Both the position numbers and the translations under genes were made by a program. Under the pieces are notes generated by a model, which was not told the DNA's origin, ran no database searches, and was given only the letters and a program-made list of their open reading frames with translations. Below, piece after piece: positions 7,874-15,479 of a stretch of DNA of 23,817 bases (position 1 is the first letter of the stretch; each line of letters begins with the position of its first letter). This DNA is from Fusobacterium sp. (lineage in GTDB: Bacteria > Fusobacteriota > Fusobacteriia > Fusobacteriales > Fusobacteriaceae), in assembly GCA_019416865.1 (NCBI GenBank), contig DXWL01000030.1, positions 1 to 23,817 on the forward strand. The letters run 5' to 3'.

Positions 7874-8881
7874 GTGAGAATACTTATAATAAGGCTCAGC
7901 TCAATAGGAGATGTAATTCTTACCACTCCTATATTAAAACAGCTGAAAGAAAAATTTCCCGACATAACAATAGATTTTTTAGTTATGAAAAATTTTAAAG
8001 ACTCCATTGAGGGAGTACCATATATAGACAACCTTATTCTTTTTGATAAAAAGGAAAATGATGGTTATCAAAATATGTCAGCCTTTGGAAAAAAATTGGC
8101 AGAAAACAAATATGACTATGTTTTTGATCTGCACAGAAAAATAAGATCCAAAGTTATCTCAAAACAGATTGGAGCTGCAGGGGCAAAGGTTCTTGTATAT
8201 CCAAAAAGAAGATGGTGGAAGTCCATTTTAGTAAAATTAAGAGTTATAAAATATCATGCAGATGATACTATTATAAAAAATTATTTCAAACCTTTTAAAA
8301 AATTGGGGCTGAAATATAGGGGAGAGGAACTTCTGTTTACTTTTTCCAAAAAAGATCTTGAAAAGGTAAAAGATTATGAGGGGCTTTTTGTAATGGCTCC
8401 CGGAGCTTCTAAAGAAACTAAGAAATGGACAAAAAAAGGTTTTGGAGATTTAGCTAAAAAACTTTTTGAAAAATATAATATAAAAACTGCTCTAATAGGG
8501 GGCAGAGAAGATATAGAAAGATGTGAGCATATTAATAAGATAAGCGGAGGAGTTTGTATAAACCTTGCAGGGAAACTTTCTCTTAAAGAGAGTGGAGCTC
8601 TTCTTTCAAAAGCAAAGCTTATGGTAACAAATGATTCTGGACCTTTTCATATTGGAAGAGGGGCTGGGTGCAGAACATTTGTAATATTTGGGCCGACAGA
8701 TCCGGGAATGTTTGACTTTGGAGCTGACAGTACTCTTATCTTCAAAGGGGAGAAATGTTCTCCGTGCAGTCTTCACGGCAACCGTGAATGCCCTAAGGGA
8801 CATCATAACTGTATGAACTCTATTAATGCAGATATGGTATTTAATGAGATTGAAAAATACATGAATGATAATATAAAATAA
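7874..8881 (+). CDS. Family 9 glycosyltransferase, second WaaF/WaaC-type heptosyltransferase
   Basis: A 335-residue GT9 protein. The N-terminal MRILIIRLSSIGDVILTTPIL is a textbook heptosyltransferase start. The donor site has VTNDSGPFHIGRGAG and VIFGPTDP, and APGASKETKKW matches the middle family motif. A C-terminal cluster CSPCSLHGNRECPKGHHNCM closely parallels that in the gene at 6156, so the two are likely paralogues. Translation starts at GTG; the ribosome site is weak (aaagg at 7856-7860, about 13 bases away), suggesting coupling to the upstream stop only 10 bases before. It is the last gene of the operon. The following palindromic repeat may end transcription. Confidence 0.85.
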   Translation: MRILIIRLSSIGDVILTTPILKQLKEKFPDITIDFLVMKNFKDSIEGVPYIDNLILFDKKENDGYQNMSAFGKKLAENKYDYVFDLHRKIRSKVISKQIGAAGAKVLVYPKRRWWKSILVKLRVIKYHADDTIIKNYFKPFKKLGLKYRGEELLFTFSKKDLEKVKDYEGLFVMAPGASKETKKWTKKGFGDLAKKLFEKYNIKTALIGGREDIERCEHINKISGGVCINLAGKLSLKESGALLSKAKLMVTNDSGPFHIGRGAGCRTFVIFGPTDPGMFDFGADSTLIFKGEKCSPCSLHGNRECPKGHHNCMNSINADMVFNEIEKYMNDNIK

Positions 8882-9082
8882 AATTTTTGATATTCGGAAA
8901 AATTAAATAAAATTTTCTAAGAAAAAATATCAGCTATTTATATTGCTCACAGAAAGGAAATTTGAAACTCACTTCGTTCAAACATCAAATTTCCTGTATT
9001 CTGTTTCACTACATAAATTACGCAGATATTTTTAATATCGAAAATTTTATTTAATTATTCGATAATTTAATCAAAAAAATTT
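8881..9082. repeat. Palindromic interspersed repeat, copy 2
   Basis: The core 8906-9052 is the ungapped homologue of 1-147. Here too the arms pair: aataaaattttc (8906-8917) with gaaaattttatt (9040-9051), and ggaaatttga (8956-8965) with tcaaatttcc. Five base pairs differ from copy 1 on both sides in a compensatory manner. Outside the core the flanks remain an inverted repeat (atattcggaaaaattaaat on the left; atttaattattcgataat on the right), extending to aaatttttga at 8881 and tcaaaaaaattt at 9071-9082. These outer arms differ from the gctgttgca ends of copies 1 and 3. It fills the gap between the LPS operon and recA and leaves only about 45 bases for a recA leader. Any recA promoter is inside or at the edge of it. 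Confidence 0.85.
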
Positions 9083-9127
9083 CATATTTAATAAATACAG
9101 AAAAAGAGGAAAAGGAGGCTTTACTAC

Positions 9128-10207
9128 ATGGCAGTTAAAAAAAATGAAACACCTGATAAAAATAAGGCACTTGAAAATGCAATAAAACAGATTACAAAAG
9201 ATTTTGGTGAAGGTTCTATAATGAAGCTTGGGGAAAATTCAGCAATGAATATAGATGTTATTCCTACAGGAAGTATAAACCTTGACGCAGCTCTTGGGCT
9301 TGGAGGAGTTCCAAGAGGAAGAATTGTTGAGATATATGGAGCTGAAAGTTCAGGAAAAACAACAGTGGCTCTTCATATAATTGCAGAAGCACAAAAAATG
9401 GGAGGAGTAGTGGCATTTATAGATGCTGAACACGCTCTTGATCCTGTTTATGCAAAAGCACTTGGAGTAGATATTGATGATCTTTTAATATCTCAGCCTG
9501 ATTATGGAGAACAGGCACTTGAAATAGCAGATATGCTTGTTCGTTCAGGGGCAGTAGATGTAATAGTTGTGGACTCTGTTGCAGCTCTTGTACCAAAAGC
9601 AGAGATTGACGGAGAGATGAGTGATCAGCAAATGGGACTTCAGGCAAGACTTATGTCTAAGGCTCTTAGAAAACTTACAGGTACTCTTAACAAATCTAAA
9701 ACAACAATGATATTTATCAACCAAATAAGAGATAAAATCGGAGGATTTGGTTTTGGACCTCAAACTACAACAACAGGAGGAAAGGCTCTTAAATTCTATG
9801 CTTCTGTAAGAATGGAGATAAAAAGAATCGGTTCTGTAAAACAAGGGGACGATATAATAGGAAACGAGGTTGTTGTAAAAGTTACTAAAAATAAAATAGC
9901 TCCTCCGTTTAAAGAGGCTGCTTTCCAAATTATGTATGGTAAAGGAATCTCAAGAGTGGGAGAAGTTCTTGATGCAGCTATAAAAGCAGATATTGTTGCA
10001 AAATCAGGAGCATGGTTCAGTTTTGGAGATATAAGACTTGGACAAGGTAAAGAAAATGTAAAGGCAAGACTTGAAGAGGAAAAAGAGTTATTTGATGCAA
10101 TCTATAATGAACTTAAAGCAAAAAATGCTATTCAGGCAGGAACAGCCACAGATATAGAAGATGAGGATGTGGAAGAGAATGAAGATTTTGGAGATTCAGA
10201 AGAATAA
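9128..10207 (+). CDS. recA: RecA recombinase
   Basis: A 359-residue RecA, near the usual length. It has Walker A GAESSGKT (71-78), Walker B VIVVDS (145-150), the L1/L2 DNA-binding region with EIDGEMSDQQMGLQARLMSKALRK and INQIRDKIG followed by TTTTGGKALKFYAS, and an acidic C-terminal tail (EDEDVEENEDFGDSEE). It forms filaments on single-stranded DNA for homologous recombination and stimulates LexA-type self-cleavage in the SOS response. RBS aaaggagg (9111-9118). I saw no convincing LexA operator upstream. The last 29 bases overlap recX. Leucine is almost always CTT (about 21 CTT to 2 TTA by my count), a useful contrast with later genes. Confidence 0.98.
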   Translation: MAVKKNETPDKNKALENAIKQITKDFGEGSIMKLGENSAMNIDVIPTGSINLDAALGLGGVPRGRIVEIYGAESSGKTTVALHIIAEAQKMGGVVAFIDAEHALDPVYAKALGVDIDDLLISQPDYGEQALEIADMLVRSGAVDVIVVDSVAALVPKAEIDGEMSDQQMGLQARLMSKALRKLTGTLNKSKTTMIFINQIRDKIGGFGFGPQTTTTGGKALKFYASVRMEIKRIGSVKQGDDIIGNEVVVKVTKNKIAPPFKEAAFQIMYGKGISRVGEVLDAAIKADIVAKSGAWFSFGDIRLGQGKENVKARLEEEKELFDAIYNELKAKNAIQAGTATDIEDEDVEENEDFGDSEE

Positions 10208-10724
10208 AATTCTTTTTGAAAACGGAGCAAATTTCTCTCTTACAAAAGACACCATTAAAAAATACAGATTAAAAGAGAGCATGGAGATTGACAACGAAAG
10301 CTATATGCTTTTAGCCGAATCTTCGGCTCTCTCTTTTTCTTATTGGCTTCTGGAGAAGAGAGATTACAGCAAAAAAGAACTTGAAACAAAACTTTTGACA
10401 AAATACAAAGAAAAAACTATAATATCTAAAGTGATTTCATTATTAAATGACAGGTGTTATTTAAATGATTATGAATTTGCTGAATCCTTTATAAACTCTC
10501 ATAAAAACTGGGGAAGAAAAAAGCTGGAATATCAGCTTATGTTAAAAGGAATCTCTCTTTCATCTGTGAGAGAACTTCTTGAAGATAATACAGACAGAGA
10601 GATGGAAGAGATTCAAAAACTCTGGGAAAGAATGGGGGATAAGGAATACAGAAAAAAAGTCGAAAGTTTGATGCGGAAAGGTTTTGAATACAGCACAATA
10701 AAAAAAGCTGTAGAAAATCTCTGA
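10179..10724 (+). CDS. recX: RecX, regulator of RecA
   Basis: A 181-residue protein of the RecX family, which binds and usually limits RecA filaments. Visible family traits are SYWLLEKRDYSKKELETKLLTKY (the first tandem three-helix repeat with the K(R)..S..EL..KL pattern), then LNDYEFAESFINSHKNWGRKKLEYQLMLKGIS (the second repeat, with the characteristic (F)...R...K...G..KL...L..KGI) and a third repeat near the C-terminus. I take ATG 10179 (MKILEIQKNK), which matches typical RecX N-termini and has ggaaga just upstream. In-frame ATGs at 10161 and 10167 are alternatives. It overlaps the recA 3' end in another frame, so translation is likely coupled. Confidence 0.9.
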   Translation: MKILEIQKNKILFENGANFSLTKDTIKKYRLKESMEIDNESYMLLAESSALSFSYWLLEKRDYSKKELETKLLTKYKEKTIISKVISLLNDRCYLNDYEFAESFINSHKNWGRKKLEYQLMLKGISLSSVRELLEDNTDREMEEIQKLWERMGDKEYRKKVESLMRKGFEYSTIKKAVENL

Positions 10725-10742
10725 AGCTTAAAAGGAGGAACT

Positions 10743-11483
10743 ATGTTTGGAGCTGTACTTGCTGTAATTACTTCGCTTGTGTTGTTTGTTTATAAGGAGA
10801 TAAGATATATTCCTGTGGCTCTTTCTGGTGATAAGAAAAAAAAGATAGAAGCAGCCAGACAGGCACTGAAAGATATAAGCTGTGTGTTTTTAAAAGTTTT
10901 GGGAACAAAGGTTCAAGTTATTTATAAAGACAGAGAAAGCTTTGAAAAACTTTCTGTAGATGAAGGTATAGTTTTTGTAGCAAATCACCAAAGTAATTTT
11001 GATATCCCTGTTATTCTTTCAGGAGTTCCTATGGATATGGGGTTTGTAGCAAAATATGAGATGGAGAAATGGCCTTTTTTCTCAAGATGGATGAAGAGAG
11101 GAAACTATATTTTTCTAAACAGAGGCAATGCCCGTGAAGGAATGAAAAGTATTAAAAAGGCTGTAGAAATAGTAAAAAGTGGTTATCCTACAGTTATTTT
11201 TCCAGAGGGAGAGAGAACAGTTACAGGAGAGATAGGAAATTTTAAAAAGGGAAGCTTCAAATTGGCTCTTGATACAGAGGGAGTTATTGTTCCCATGACT
11301 ATATGCGGAGCTATGGATATTCAAAAAAGAGGGGAGCTTTCTGTTCATAGAAACAGAAAAGTAAAACTTATAATTGAAAAACCTATATATGTTTCTGAAC
11401 TTTCTTTGGAGGAGAGAAAAAATTTGAGCAGTACAGTGAGAGATATAATTGCAGAAAATTATGAAGGTAGATATTTTAAATGA
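10743..11483 (+). CDS. plsC: 1-acyl-sn-glycerol-3-phosphate acyltransferase
   Basis: A 246-residue membrane-associated acyltransferase of phospholipid synthesis that turns lysophosphatidate into phosphatidate. It has an N-terminal hydrophobic segment (residues 1-17), catalytic NHQSNFD (81-87; the NHX4D motif), YIFLNRGNAREG (block II) and FPEGERT (153-159; block III), followed by the VPMTICG strand (block IV). RBS aaggagg (10732-10738). It lies 18 bases after recX, so it is probably the third gene of the recA operon. Confidence 0.92.
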   Translation: MFGAVLAVITSLVLFVYKEIRYIPVALSGDKKKKIEAARQALKDISCVFLKVLGTKVQVIYKDRESFEKLSVDEGIVFVANHQSNFDIPVILSGVPMDMGFVAKYEMEKWPFFSRWMKRGNYIFLNRGNAREGMKSIKKAVEIVKSGYPTVIFPEGERTVTGEIGNFKKGSFKLALDTEGVIVPMTICGAMDIQKRGELSVHRNRKVKLIIEKPIYVSELSLEERKNLSSTVRDIIAENYEGRYFK

Positions 11484-11493
11484 TTGTCTAATG

Positions 11494-11502
11494 TGATATA
11501 AT
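11494..11502 (+). promoter_or_regulatory. Extended -10 promoter before the alanine-dehydrogenase-like gene
   Basis: TGATATAAT is a complete extended -10. The -35 region (around 11474-11479, ttttaa) is weak and lies in the 3' end of plsC. It predicts a leader of about 88 bases with a g-rich ribosome site (11583-11591). Confidence 0.5.
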
Positions 11503-11597
11503 AGTAAAAATATAAAAATTTTCTCGGGATTTAAAGGCAATTAGGGGTAATTATAAAAATATAACTAATAAATATATTAAAAGAGGGGGGAAAAGAA

Positions 11598-12764
11598 ATG
11601 AAAGTAGGATTATTGAAAGATATCAAAGCTGGTGAATACAGAACTATAATGACACCAAATGAAGCAGCTGAGCTTATATCTTTAGGAGCAGAAGTTTATG
11701 TAGAAACTGGTGCAGGAGTGGGTGCTAGTTTTGAAGATGAAGAGTATGAAAAAGTTGGAGCTAAGATTGCAAAAGACATGAAGGAGATATATGCGACTTG
11801 TGATTTTGTAACTAAAGTAAAAGAATTGGAAGAAGAAGAATATGATCTGTTGAGAGAAGGACAAATTATATTTACTTGTTTACATCCGGCAGCTTCAAGA
11901 GAAGAGGTAGATGTACTTTTAAAATCAAAAGTAATAGCTTTTACAGCAGAAGATACTCATAGATATGGATCTCCAAACTGTGAAATAGCAGGAAAATTAG
12001 GACTTTTAAAAGGAGCAGAACACCTTCTAAGAACAAATGGAGGTTCAGGTCAATTAATTTGTGGAGCTGGAGGAGCCCCTGCTGCAAATGTATTGATAAT
12101 AGGAGCAGGACTTGCAGGACATGGAGCAATCCAATTAGCTCACAGCTTAGGAGCTAATGTTACTGTAATGGAAATAAATGTAAAAATACTAAGAGATTTA
12201 ATAAGTGAATTTCCTGGAATCAGTACAATGATTTCAAACTCTGCTAATATAAAAGCACTTATGCCAAACTTAGACCTTATAATAAACTGTGTAAAATGGC
12301 CTAAACATAGAAAAGACCATTTAATAACAAGAGATATGTTATCTTTAATGAAAAAAGGTTCTGTAATAGTGGATGTAAGTGCCGATGTAGGAGGAGCAAT
12401 AGAAACTTACAGACATACTACTCACGAAAATCCAACATTTGTAGTAGATGGAATAGTTCATTATGGTGTTGATAATATTCCTGGAGCTGCTTCAAAAACA
12501 ACTTCAATTGCTTATGCAGCAAGTGTAATTGATCACTTCAAATCAATAGTACAAAATGGAGTAAAAGAAGCTTGTAGAAGAAATGGATATTTAAGAAGAA
12601 GTATGACTTCATATTTAGGAACACTTACACACGAAGAAACTTCTGCAATCCAAGGAAGAGAGTGGGTAACTCCTGAAGATATATTAGGATTAGAAGAAGG
12701 AACTTACGAAATAGTTCCTAAAGCTACAACTACTGTTTCTAAACCTACAACTTGTAAAAGATAA
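11598..12764 (+). CDS. Alanine dehydrogenase/PNT-family amino acid dehydrogenase
   Basis: A 388-residue NAD(P)-dependent enzyme related to L-alanine dehydrogenase. Catalytic positions known from alanine dehydrogenases are recognisable: Arg15 (EYRTIMTP), Lys73/Lys75 (TKVKE), His96 (LHPAA) and Asp263 (SADVGG). The Rossmann loop is GAGLAGHGA (169-177). TTHENPTFVVDGIVHYGVDNIPGA parallels the conserved alanine dehydrogenase segment, but the substrate-side residues differ (DNIPGAASKT where the family has ANMPGAVPRT). Alanine is possible but not proven; another 2-amino acid or a lysine/ornithine-type substrate is conceivable. Leucine codons favour TTA (about 18 TTA to 8 CTT). It is followed by a structured repeat and a GltS-family transporter gene. 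Confidence 0.75.
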   Translation: MKVGLLKDIKAGEYRTIMTPNEAAELISLGAEVYVETGAGVGASFEDEEYEKVGAKIAKDMKEIYATCDFVTKVKELEEEEYDLLREGQIIFTCLHPAASREEVDVLLKSKVIAFTAEDTHRYGSPNCEIAGKLGLLKGAEHLLRTNGGSGQLICGAGGAPAANVLIIGAGLAGHGAIQLAHSLGANVTVMEINVKILRDLISEFPGISTMISNSANIKALMPNLDLIINCVKWPKHRKDHLITRDMLSLMKKGSVIVDVSADVGGAIETYRHTTHENPTFVVDGIVHYGVDNIPGAASKTTSIAYAASVIDHFKSIVQNGVKEACRRNGYLRRSMTSYLGTLTHEETSAIQGREWVTPEDILGLEEGTYEIVPKATTTVSKPTTCKR

Positions 12765-12794
12765 AATAATATAATTAATTAAAAATATTGTATT

Positions 12795-12937
12795 AAAATG
12801 GAGCTGTTGCATTATAAAACTGTAAAAATAAAATTTTCAGTACTGAAAATTGTTCCTTGCTCAGATGAGCCATATAAATAGAAACTGTTTTTTCATAGAA
12901 AGTTTTATTTAGAAGTTTGTAACAGCTCCATTTTTTT
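12795..12937. repeat. Palindromic interspersed repeat, copy 3 (inverted, shortened)
   Basis: The ends are a 17-bp inverted repeat with one mismatch: 12795-12811 (aaaatggagctgttgca) and 12919-12935. The segment 12867-12909 matches the reverse complement of 1-43 at 38 of 43 bases, and the left half matches the reverse complement of about 117-175, so this is the same family in opposite orientation. The centre is about 55 bases shorter and instead holds small hairpins (ttttcagtactgaaaa; gctcagatgagc). It ends in a T-run and so can terminate transcription between the dehydrogenase and transporter genes. Confidence 0.85.
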
Positions 12938-12966
12938 AAAAGAAAAAAGGGGGAGGGAAGACATTT

Positions 12967-14364
12967 ATGGAGTTTAGTATAGAAATATTATTTTTGGATT
13001 TGATGAAAGCGGCTGTTTTAATTTTTGTAGGACATATTTTAAGAAGTAAAATTAGTTTTTTACAAAATTTATATATTCCTTCAAGTTTAATAGCAGGTTT
13101 TTTAGGATTAGGATTAGGGCCATATGGGGCAGATGTTTTACATTTTTCTAGTCATATGGGTTCATATACTTCTGCTTTTATGGTAATTGTATTTTCAGCA
13201 ATTGCCTATGGTAGTTTTTCTATAGTAAAATCAGAAAAAAGATTAGGAGAATTGAAAGAATCCAAAGGAGAAAGTTTAAAAAGAATTTTAGCATTATATG
13301 TCTATCGTTCTATAGCCTCTATCTTAGTGTATATAGTACCTATTGGTGTAGGAGTTTATATAATAGATAAATTTATAACAGATTTACCAGAAGGATTTAC
13401 AATCCTAGTTGGTGGAGGATTTGTTGGAGGACATGGAACAAATGCAGCTTTTGGATCAGCAATTACAGAAGCAACTGGATGGACAGGGGCAACAGATGTT
13501 GGAATGACTTTTGCAACAATTGGAGTTTTAGTAGGACTAATAGGTGGAATTATATTAATAAAAAATGCAACAAACAAAAAATATACATATTTTGTTAATA
13601 GATTTGATGCTTTGCCTGAACAATTTAAAACAGGGTGGATGCCTGAACATAAAGAGCCGGAATTAGGAAAAGAGATGGTAAGTCCAATAGCCTTAGATCC
13701 TTTGGCTTGGAGTCTTACAATGATAATTATTCCAGTGGGACTTGCATATTTAACAATAGGTCATGTAAGAATATATCTTTCTACAATGCCGACATATTTA
13801 TGGGCATTTCTAATAGCTGTTGCAATGACACAATTATTAAAATATTCTGGAATAGGTAAACACGTTGATAAGCATTCAATTTCAAGAATAAGTGGTTCGG
13901 CAACAGATTTTCTAGTTTTCTTTGGAGTTGCTGGAATAAAATTAGAGATAGTTATGCAGTTTGCAATGCCGATAGTGGTTTTATCAGTTTTAGCACTGGT
14001 AACACTGCTTATATGTATGTGGATAGTTGGTCCTCGTTTGAACAATAAATATTGGTTTGAGCGTTGCATATTTGTTTATGGATATTGTACTGGAGTTTAT
14101 GCAATAGGACTTACTCTGTTAAGAATCTGTGATCCTTCTGGAAAATCTAAAACTTTAGAAGATGCAGCTGTAACATCACCTATAGACTTTGTAGAATATT
14201 ACACATTACTATTTGGACCTATTTTATTAAGCACAGGAAGAGCTAATACATTTATGTCAGTAATGGGAATCACTTTAATAGTTTGTTTTGTGGCAGCTTT
14301 TGTATTAAAGTTATGGAATCCGCCTCATAAAGAAAGAACAACGGATGCAGAACTTGAAATCTAA
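12967..14364 (+). CDS. GltS-family sodium:glutamate symporter-like transporter
   Basis: A 465-residue inner-membrane protein with about 10-12 hydrophobic segments. The first reentrant-loop motif GGFVGGHGTNAAFG (150-163) matches the GGHGT signature of the GltS (ESS) family. The second half has ATDFLVFFGVAGIKL, similar to GltS TM segments. The second GltS loop (usually G.TPTA) is replaced by YCTGVYAIGLTLLRICDP, seen in divergent family members. The substrate may be glutamate or another amino acid. RBS ggggg/ggagg at about 12949-12957. Leucine is mostly TTA (about 35 TTA to 6 CTT), unlike recA. Position after a dehydrogenase suggests a transport-plus-deamination pair; this is inference. A 31-bp direct repeat begins 5 bases after its stop. 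Confidence 0.82.
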   Translation: MEFSIEILFLDLMKAAVLIFVGHILRSKISFLQNLYIPSSLIAGFLGLGLGPYGADVLHFSSHMGSYTSAFMVIVFSAIAYGSFSIVKSEKRLGELKESKGESLKRILALYVYRSIASILVYIVPIGVGVYIIDKFITDLPEGFTILVGGGFVGGHGTNAAFGSAITEATGWTGATDVGMTFATIGVLVGLIGGIILIKNATNKKYTYFVNRFDALPEQFKTGWMPEHKEPELGKEMVSPIALDPLAWSLTMIIIPVGLAYLTIGHVRIYLSTMPTYLWAFLIAVAMTQLLKYSGIGKHVDKHSISRISGSATDFLVFFGVAGIKLEIVMQFAMPIVVLSVLALVTLLICMWIVGPRLNNKYWFERCIFVYGYCTGVYAIGLTLLRICDPSGKSKTLEDAAVTSPIDFVEYYTLLFGPILLSTGRANTFMSVMGITLIVCFVAAFVLKLWNPPHKERTTDAELEI

Positions 14365-14368
14365 GAAA

Positions 14369-14399
14369 TAGGAAAAATATTTAAAGTATAAGATTATAA
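14369..14399 (+). repeat. 31-bp direct repeat, left copy (boundary of restriction-modification module)
   Basis: This sequence (beginning taggaaaaatatttaaagta) is identical over 31 bases to 16881-16911. It begins 5 bases after the transporter stop codon. The other copy contains the last codons and the stop of the methyltransferase gene. The two copies bracket the complete restriction-modification module. Confidence 0.9.
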
Positions 14400-14417
14400 T
14401 TTTAATTATTAATTAAT

Positions 14418-14457
14418 AGGAGCTGTTGTATTTATAAAATTACATCAGCTCCTTTAT
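14418..14457. terminator. Hairpin terminator between convergent transporter and endonuclease genes
   Basis: aggagctgttgta (14418-14430) pairs with tacatcagctcct (14441-14453) with one mismatch around a 10-base loop. It is followed by a short T-rich run. Its sequence resembles the ends of repeat copy 3 (ggagctgttgcattataaaa), so it may be a minimal member of that family. Confidence 0.75.
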
Positions 14458-14475
14458 AGTTAAAAGATTTAATAT

Positions 14476-15468
14476 TTAGTCTTTTAAAAGAATATTTTCT
14501 ATAGAAAACTTTATTTTATTTATTTTTTCTTGAAGAGGAATACTTTTTTCCAAAGTATTAAAATTTAATTCTATCTCTTTTATTTTTGATTTCTCTTTTA
14601 AGACTTTAAATAATTTATTATAGTGAATTCTCAAATTATTGTTTTCCCAGCGATAAAAAATATCGAAAAAAGTAGAATAATCTGTTTTAGCAATATTAAT
14701 TAATTCATCTATGAAGTCTTTTTCTTTAATAAATAGAATTTTCATTTTATATCCACTTTTGAAAACAATAATAAAATCACTGCCATCATATATGTAATTT
14801 AAAAAATCATTTAATCTATTTATAAAATCAGTCCATTTAGAATTTTTTTCTAGAGGAGTATAAATTTGTTTTATTAATTGTTTTTTAGAACCTAAACCGC
14901 CTTTTCTATCACTTAATTTTGATAACTCTTCATCTGAAAGCAAGTCTACTAATAAAGCTCTGTAAGAAAGAGACCCTATATTTAATTCATTATTTATATC
15001 CTTGTCAATTATATTTAAATTACTATCATAAAGTTGACCTTTTAAAGTTTTTAAAGATAAAGTATAATTTCCAAATTTATTATCTGCTTTTTCACGTTTA
15101 TTAGTTGATAAATCATTTGAAATAAGGAAGTTAAATTTTTTACAGCTGTTGATATGTTTATCATCATATTTTTTTATATAATCAGGAGCAGGAAAATTTT
15201 CTTTGCTTTCTTCATCTAGAACAGTTCCTTTAAAAAGTTTTGCCATAATATCTTCAAAAATTCTGGAAGTTACTTTTCTGTCTCTGATTTCTTTTTTGGT
15301 TAAAAAATTAAAGAAAACAAGAGCAATTAACTCACTTTTATAGTCTCCTGTTTCAAGTTTTTCTTTTAAATTTTTAAAAAAACAAAAAATTTCCTCTAAG
15401 TTTTTAGGGGCTGTTTTAATACCAGCGATATTACTTATGTTATCTAATAAAATTTCATCTAAAATCAT
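14476..15468 (-). CDS. Probable type II restriction endonuclease
   Basis: This is a 330-residue soluble protein that I do not recognise by sequence. It is rich in Lys, Asn and Ile, with very AT-rich codons. The call rests on context: it lies 11 bases after a small XRE controller gene, and that pair is divergent from a C5 cytosine methyltransferase, the classic C-R/M layout of type II systems. A possible variant PD-(D/E)XK site is FLISNDLSTNK (about residues 113-123) followed by YTLSLKTLKG (about 134-143), but the usual acidic residue before the lysine is Ser, so this is weak. The N-terminal VTSRIFEDIMAKLF helix offers a glutamate often found upstream in such folds. Recognition sequence unknown. 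It ends next to a terminator at 14418. Confidence 0.6.
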   Translation of the reverse strand: MILDEILLDNISNIAGIKTAPKNLEEIFCFFKNLKEKLETGDYKSELIALVFFNFLTKKEIRDRKVTSRIFEDIMAKLFKGTVLDEESKENFPAPDYIKKYDDKHINSCKKFNFLISNDLSTNKREKADNKFGNYTLSLKTLKGQLYDSNLNIIDKDINNELNIGSLSYRALLVDLLSDEELSKLSDRKGGLGSKKQLIKQIYTPLEKNSKWTDFINRLNDFLNYIYDGSDFIIVFKSGYKMKILFIKEKDFIDELINIAKTDYSTFFDIFYRWENNNLRIHYNKLFKVLKEKSKIKEIELNFNTLEKSIPLQEKINKIKFSIENILLKD

Positions 15469-15479
15469 AAAAATTCTCC

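Noticed and set aside
9083..9127. LexA-type SOS box before recA
   Set aside because: The A-rich stretch has no convincing palindromic operator of either the Gram-positive or the enterobacterial type.
9545..9928. 127-codon minus-strand frame inside recA
   Set aside because: It is a shadow of recA codon structure, with no start signal and an implausible residue composition. Other antisense frames over known genes were dropped for the same reason.
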